Shown piece after piece: positions 60,273-64,000 of a stretch of 64,000 nt of DNA (its first letter is position 1; the number at the start of each line of letters is the position of its first letter). The DNA is from Limibacillus sp. (GTDB taxonomy: Bacteria > Pseudomonadota > Alphaproteobacteria > Kiloniellales > CECT-8803), in the NCBI GenBank assembly GCA_037379885.1, contig JARRJC010000011.1:1-64000 (forward strand), given 5' to 3'. The position numbers and the translations under genes are program-made. The notes beneath the pieces are model-generated. The model searched no databases. It worked only from the letters and a program-made list of their open reading frames with translations, and was not told the DNA's origin.

Positions 60273-60422
60273 GCGAAGGGAAGTAGCAGCGGCGAGCCAA
60301 AGGTCAATTCGTCCCGGCGACCAGCGGCTCCAGACGGTGGCTTGATATGGCTCAAAGCGCCGCCCCACCCTCAAAGGCTAGCCTGGAGGCAGCGACAAAG
60401 ATCTTCGAGGAGGTATTGAGCC

Positions 60423-60662
60423 ATGAGCCGTAGCAGAGGCGACCTAGCGCGAGAGTTTCCCGAGCACAGCGAGAAGATCGACGAGCTAAGAGAGAATCAT
60501 TCCCACTTTCGGCGCTTGAGCGATGAATATGACGCGATCGTCCGGGAGATTGATCGCATGGAAGAACTTGAAGACGATATGCCCGTGGCGGTCACGAAAG
60601 AGTTGGAGGACAAGCGCCTCGCCCTGAAAGACGAGATCTTTCGCGTACTGATGAGCATCTGA
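60423..60662 (+). CDS. YdcH family protein (DUF465)
   Basis: A 79-residue helical protein of the YdcH/DUF465 type: FPEHSEKIDELRENHSHFRRLSDEYDAIVREIDRMEEL and KRLALKDEIFRVLMSI form two antiparallel helices with the family's conserved lysine/aspartate pattern. GAGGAGG is upstream of the ATG. Its function is unknown. It is followed 118 bp downstream by the membrane Clp-fold protease gene. Confidence 0.82.
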   Translation: MSRSRGDLAREFPEHSEKIDELRENHSHFRRLSDEYDAIVREIDRMEELEDDMPVAVTKELEDKRLALKDEIFRVLMSI

Positions 60663-60780
60663 AGACGAAACTGGGCTTTGACCATTAAAGTCGCGGAGGT
60701 CGCTGTGTCCCATCGGCTTCCGGGAAGAGGCGGCGCTGGGTTCAACCCCATGGCGACCTGGAGATAGGAGCGCTATTGCG

Positions 60781-61596
60781 ATGGATCTTTCAGGTCTTTT
60801 CTGGGTTCTGCTTCTGGTGATGCTTTTTCAGCCGCTGTTTCAACAGCGCGTGCAGCAGGCGCTGCGTCAGCGGAAGATATCTCAGATGGAACGGCAGCGC
60901 GGCTCGCGGGTGATCCTGCTGGTCCACCGGCAGGAGACGATGCGCCTCTTGGGCTTTCCAGTGATGCGATACATCGACATTGACGATTCGGAGCGCGTCT
61001 TGCGCGCGATCCACGAGACGGACCCGGAGATGCCCATCGACCTTATCCTGCAGACGCCTGGAGGGCTCGTGCTGGCGGCCTTGCAGATTGCCCGTGCGCT
61101 CAAGCACCACAAAGGCAAGGTAACGGTCCTGGTTCCGCACTATGCGATGTCCGGCGGCACGCTGCTGGCGTTGGCGGCGGACGAGATAATCATGACCCAC
61201 CACTCGGTCCTGGGGCCGGTTGACCCTCAGATTGCCGGCAAGCCGGCTGTCTCGATCGTGGCGGTCGCGCGCAATAAGTCGCTCGACGAAGTGGAGGACG
61301 AAACTCTCATCCTCGCCGACGTTTCCGAGAAGGCGCTGCGCCAGCTTAAAGAAGCCGTGATCGATCTGTTGGAAGGGCGCCTGCCTCCGGAACGAGCGGA
61401 GGAGATCGCCCGCATGCTCACCTCCGGGCGCTGGACGCACGACTACCCCATCACGGACAAGGAAGCTGAGGCGCTGGGCCTGCCGGTCTCCCGGGACATG
61501 CCCCAGGAGGTCTACGACATGATGGAGCTATATCCGCAGCCTCTGCGCAGCCGTCCGTCGGTTGAGTACCTGCCAACACCGCACGGGCGCCCCTAG
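60781..61596 (+). CDS. SDH family Clp-fold serine proteinase (membrane-anchored)
   Basis: A 271-residue protein of the serine dehydrogenase proteinase/SppA-like clan. A short N-terminal membrane anchor (SGLFWVLLLVMLFQPLF) is followed by the Clp-fold core. Nucleophile S124 is in PHYAMSGGT, and DLILQTPGGLVLAALQIARAL and ADEIIMTHHSVLGPVDPQI complete the active site. It cleaves small peptides or membrane proteins, and the substrate is unknown. Confidence 0.82.
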   Translation: MDLSGLFWVLLLVMLFQPLFQQRVQQALRQRKISQMERQRGSRVILLVHRQETMRLLGFPVMRYIDIDDSERVLRAIHETDPEMPIDLILQTPGGLVLAALQIARALKHHKGKVTVLVPHYAMSGGTLLALAADEIIMTHHSVLGPVDPQIAGKPAVSIVAVARNKSLDEVEDETLILADVSEKALRQLKEAVIDLLEGRLPPERAEEIARMLTSGRWTHDYPITDKEAEALGLPVSRDMPQEVYDMMELYPQPLRSRPSVEYLPTPHGRP

Positions 61597-61633
61597 GCGG
61601 CTAGACCGCCGTCCTTTATCCAATGGCGGCGCT

Positions 61634-63652
61634 TCAACGCAGTGGCCAGGGCAAGTCCAAGTAGTCCTGCAGCAAGCCTCTTGGGAAATTGAGGTTGAGC
61701 GCATCGGCCAAGAGCAGCATGAAGAGCGCCGCCGCGCCGGTCAGCACCAGCAGTTTCACCGGCCCCGCCTTCGCCCTCAGCGCCAGGAAAGACAGGAAGA
61801 AGATGACCAGCGCGAGATAGAAGCCGAGCAGCGCGGTGAGGCCGACCAGCAAGGCAATCCAGAACGCGCCGCTCCAAAGGGAGCTTACCCCCGCTTGCCC
61901 GACATGGTCGCCGTCGAACTCATGGTCGTAGATCGCCGGGCTGGCGTTGCTGCCCAGCACCAGCACGCCCATCAGCATCAGCGCGAAGAAGCCGGTGACG
62001 GCGGCGACCGAGGCGGGGAAGACCGCCCCCAGGAAGGACTGGGTCAAGGCGTCGTAGATGGCGTAGCCGAAGATCCCCAGCGCCAGCAGCAGGAAGGCGA
62101 TCTGCGGTCCGCGCGCGCTGAGCGGCGCGCGCCCGGCTACGAGGGCCGCGTCCTTGGGCTGCTTTTCGAGCGGCGCGGAGTCGTCCACGCGGTTGCGCGC
62201 GCCGTACCAGACCGAAACCGCGATCAGCCCCGCGATGATGAGGACGCCCGGCCGCGTCAGGAATCCCCAGTCATAGAACTGCAACGCCTGATAAAGGTAG
62301 GTCTCGGCCTGTGGGGCCAGCACGTACCCGATCAGCAGAGCCGGGCGCGGCCAGCCGAAGCGGCGCAGGAAGATGCCCAGAAGACCGATCGCCAGCAGCG
62401 CCACGAGGTCCGCCAGCGAGCGTGTGGCCTGGAACGCCGCAAAGCAGATGATCGAGATCATGAAGGGCGCAAGGAGCGGGAAGGGGATGGTGGTCAGCCG
62501 TGCGATGGGCGAGGCGAGGAGGATGCAAAGGCCCGCGCCAAATACGTTGGCCAAGGCCAAGGACCAGATGATGGAATAGGTGATGTTCAGATCGCTGGTG
62601 ACCATCGAGGGGCCGGGTTCGATCCCGATCAGGACCATGCCGCCCAGGAAGATCGCCATGGAGCCGGAGCCGGGAATGCCGAACAGCAGGGTCGGCAGCA
62701 GACCGCCGCCCTCCTTGGCATTGTTCGCGCTTTCCGGCGCGATCACGCCGCGGATGTCGCCCTTGCCGAACTGCGGGTCTTTCTTGGTGGTCTGCACGGC
62801 GTGGCCATAGGCGATCCAGTCGACCACCGAACCGCCCAGGCCCGGAATGGCGCCGATCAGGCAACCGACGCCCGCGCAGCGCAGCGAGAGGAACCAGTTC
62901 TTGACCCAGTCCTTGATCCCGGTCAGCCAGCCCGAGCCGAGCGCGGAGCCATCGCCACCACCGCTCTGGGCGATGGAGCGGTCGCGCCGCAGCAGGTCGA
63001 CGATCTCAGGGATGGCGAAGAGGCCGAGGCCCACCACCACCAGGGGGATGCCGTCATAGAGGTAGTCGATGCCGAAGACCATGCGGAACTCGCCGGTGGC
63101 CGGCGCTGCGCCGATGGAACCGAGAACGAGACCGAGGCCGCAGGCGGCGATGCCCTTGGAGAGCGACCGCCCCGCCAGCACGCCGACCATTGAAAGACCG
63201 AAGACCGAGAGCATGAAGAGTTCGGCTGAGCCGAAGGCAAGGATGATCGGCCGCGCGATCAGCACGAAACCGGTCAAGACGATGGCGCCGAACAGTCCAC
63301 CGAAGAGGGAGGCGACGAAGGCCGCCGAGAGCGCCCGTGCCGCCTGTCCTTGCTTGGCGAGCGGAAAACCGTCCAGGACCGTTGCCTGAGAGGCCGAGGA
63401 GCCCGGGATCCCCATCAGCACGGAAGAGAAGGTGTCGGAGGTCGGGATCACCGCGACCAGACCGATCAGCATGGCGAGCGCGGAGATGTCGTCCATGCCA
63501 TAGAGGAAGGGCATCAGCAGGGAGAGACCAGCGATGCCGCCGAGGCCGGGAAAGATGCCGATGGCGAGCCCGACGGTGACGCCGATCATCATGTAGGCGA
63601 GATGCTGCAGCGTCAGCAGGTCGAGGATCGCGGTCAGAAATACGTCAAACAC
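61634..63652 (-). CDS. Fused TTT permease (TctA-TctB)
   Basis: A 672-residue permease. Residues 1 to about 510 are a TctA domain (MMIGVTVGLAIGIFPGLGGIAGLSLLMPFLYGM; SSVLMGIPGSSASQATVLDGFPLAKQGQAARA; CLIGAIPGLGGSVVDWIAYGHA; LLFGIPGSGSMAIFLGGMVLIG). The remaining 160 residues form a TctB-like four-helix module (GPQIAFLLLALGIFGYAIYDALTQSFLGAVFPASVAAVTGFFALMLMGVLVL; AFWIALLVGLTALLGFYLALVIFFLSFLAL; LLVLTGAAALFMLLLADALNL). The genes are normally separate, as at 21760-23819. It follows its receptor gene. Confidence 0.87.
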   Translation of the reverse strand: MFDVFLTAILDLLTLQHLAYMMIGVTVGLAIGIFPGLGGIAGLSLLMPFLYGMDDISALAMLIGLVAVIPTSDTFSSVLMGIPGSSASQATVLDGFPLAKQGQAARALSAAFVASLFGGLFGAIVLTGFVLIARPIILAFGSAELFMLSVFGLSMVGVLAGRSLSKGIAACGLGLVLGSIGAAPATGEFRMVFGIDYLYDGIPLVVVGLGLFAIPEIVDLLRRDRSIAQSGGGDGSALGSGWLTGIKDWVKNWFLSLRCAGVGCLIGAIPGLGGSVVDWIAYGHAVQTTKKDPQFGKGDIRGVIAPESANNAKEGGGLLPTLLFGIPGSGSMAIFLGGMVLIGIEPGPSMVTSDLNITYSIIWSLALANVFGAGLCILLASPIARLTTIPFPLLAPFMISIICFAAFQATRSLADLVALLAIGLLGIFLRRFGWPRPALLIGYVLAPQAETYLYQALQFYDWGFLTRPGVLIIAGLIAVSVWYGARNRVDDSAPLEKQPKDAALVAGRAPLSARGPQIAFLLLALGIFGYAIYDALTQSFLGAVFPASVAAVTGFFALMLMGVLVLGSNASPAIYDHEFDGDHVGQAGVSSLWSGAFWIALLVGLTALLGFYLALVIFFLSFLALRAKAGPVKLLVLTGAAALFMLLLADALNLNFPRGLLQDYLDLPWPLR

Positions 63653-63710
63653 GGCAAAGCGGCCTTTCGTCGTTGCGAAGGGGGAGGGGGTCTCGTGGCC
63701 TGCTCAAAGG

Positions 63711-63753
63711 AAAAGACCGGCGGTTCCTGGTCGACAGGAATCCGCCGGTCTTT
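63711..63753 (-). terminator. Long intercistronic hairpin between TTT receptor and permease
   Basis: AAAAGACCGGCGG (63711-63723) with CCGCCGGTCTTT (63742-63753), and inner TTCCTG with CAGGAA, form a stem of about 18 pairs with a 5-base loop. On the minus strand it is followed by TTTTCCTTT, so it can terminate, giving excess receptor transcript, with partial read-through into the permease gene. Confidence 0.75.
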
Positions 63754-63771
63754 CTCAGCTCCGCTTGGGGG

Positions 63772-64000
63772 TTACTCCGCGCCGAGCTTTACTTCGTACT
63801 CGCCGACCAGCATGTCGACGACGCGCTTGCGCAGTTCCGGGGAAATGGTGGTCCCCTTCTCGTAGAGCGCCTGGGCCGCCTTGCCGGTTACCTGCTCATA
63901 GCTGCCGAGCACCGATTCCTTGTTGGCGATGTACTCAGGGTCGGCCTTCATCATCTCGAAGGCCGTCTGGTAGGCCGCCACCAGCTCGTCGGAGCTGCCC
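63772..64000 (-). CDS. TTT substrate-binding protein (Bug family), 5' part beyond the window
   Basis: The last 75 codons of a receptor gene, open through the window edge (GSSDEL at the edge). The C-terminal part YQTAFEMMKADPEYIANKESVLGSYEQVTGKAAQALYEKGTTISPELRKRVVDMLVGEYEVKLGAE fits the C-terminal helices of Bug proteins. It probably supplies the TctA-TctB fusion downstream, separated by a strong hairpin. The missing part carries the signal peptide and ligand site. Confidence 0.7.
   Translation of the reverse strand, partial: GSSDELVAAYQTAFEMMKADPEYIANKESVLGSYEQVTGKAAQALYEKGTTISPELRKRVVDMLVGEYEVKLGAE

Overview
The window reads as chromosomal DNA of a high-GC alphaproteobacterium, probably a marine or saline Rhodospirillales-type heterotroph. 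Evidence: a DUF1013/TrcR gene (essentially confined to Alphaproteobacteria), a DUF1192 and a YdcH/DUF465 gene, a classical 260-aa 3-hydroxybutyrate dehydrogenase, two tripartite tricarboxylate transporters (TTT), three FCD-type GntR regulators and many carboxylate and CoA enzymes. I see no rRNA, tRNA, insertion sequence, prophage or CRISPR array. About 70 protein genes fill the window, with short intergenic gaps.

Layout. 0.2-14.3 kb: D-tartrate dehydratase, a class V aminotransferase, a lipoprotein esterase, a lipocalin, TrcR, a quinone oxidoreductase, BdhA, a threonine aldolase, a candidate small RNA, a cardiolipin synthase/EEP pair, a nitroreductase, and a hydrolase/TauE pair. 14.3-29.0 kb: a catabolic island with a LeuCD-type hydratase, an enolase-superfamily enzyme, a TauD-like dioxygenase, an ornithine cyclodeaminase homologue, a PrpB/dimethylmalate-lyase-like enzyme, a TTT importer (tctC-tctB-tctA), an SDR, an MmgE/PrpD protein, a class III CoA-transferase, a crotonase and an FCD-GntR regulator. 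Near-identical TTGTCNACAA palindromes sit at the promoters of this island and at the regulator itself, which suggests one regulon.

29.4-36.3 kb: an NMT1/SsuA-type ABC importer with two permeases, a TauE/SafE exporter, an MBL-fold hydrolase, its own GntR regulator and a divergent fumarylacetoacetate-hydrolase-family gene. 36.4-51.8 kb: mostly housekeeping and unlinked genes (FAD oxidoreductase, AbrB, an orphan molybdopterin hydroxylase large subunit, cupin, homocysteine S-methyltransferase, amidohydrolase, YtoQ, DUF502, site-2 protease, PPK2, HerA-like ATPase). A galE gene here carries an in-frame TGA where the family has Trp.

51.9-56.9 kb: a third GntR gene, with a 26-bp imperfect palindrome on its promoter, heads an operon of acyl-CoA ligase, ThDP-dependent lyase and class II aldolase. 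This looks like a 2-hydroxyacid-CoA ligase/lyase route. 57-64 kb: a DUF6152/DUF6644 pair, an FNT-family channel, a second threonine aldolase, a DCC protein, YdcH, a membrane Clp-fold protease, and a second TTT system with a fused TctA-TctB protein and a receptor gene cut by the window edge.

The most interesting points are the shared operators of the 14-29 kb island and its dehydratase/hydratase/lyase combination; a 14-bp tandem repeat that makes two 5-codon ORFs leading by ATGA overlaps into an enzyme gene; an SDR and a crotonase that have lost catalytic residues; and a two-hairpin candidate sRNA at about 9.1 kb.
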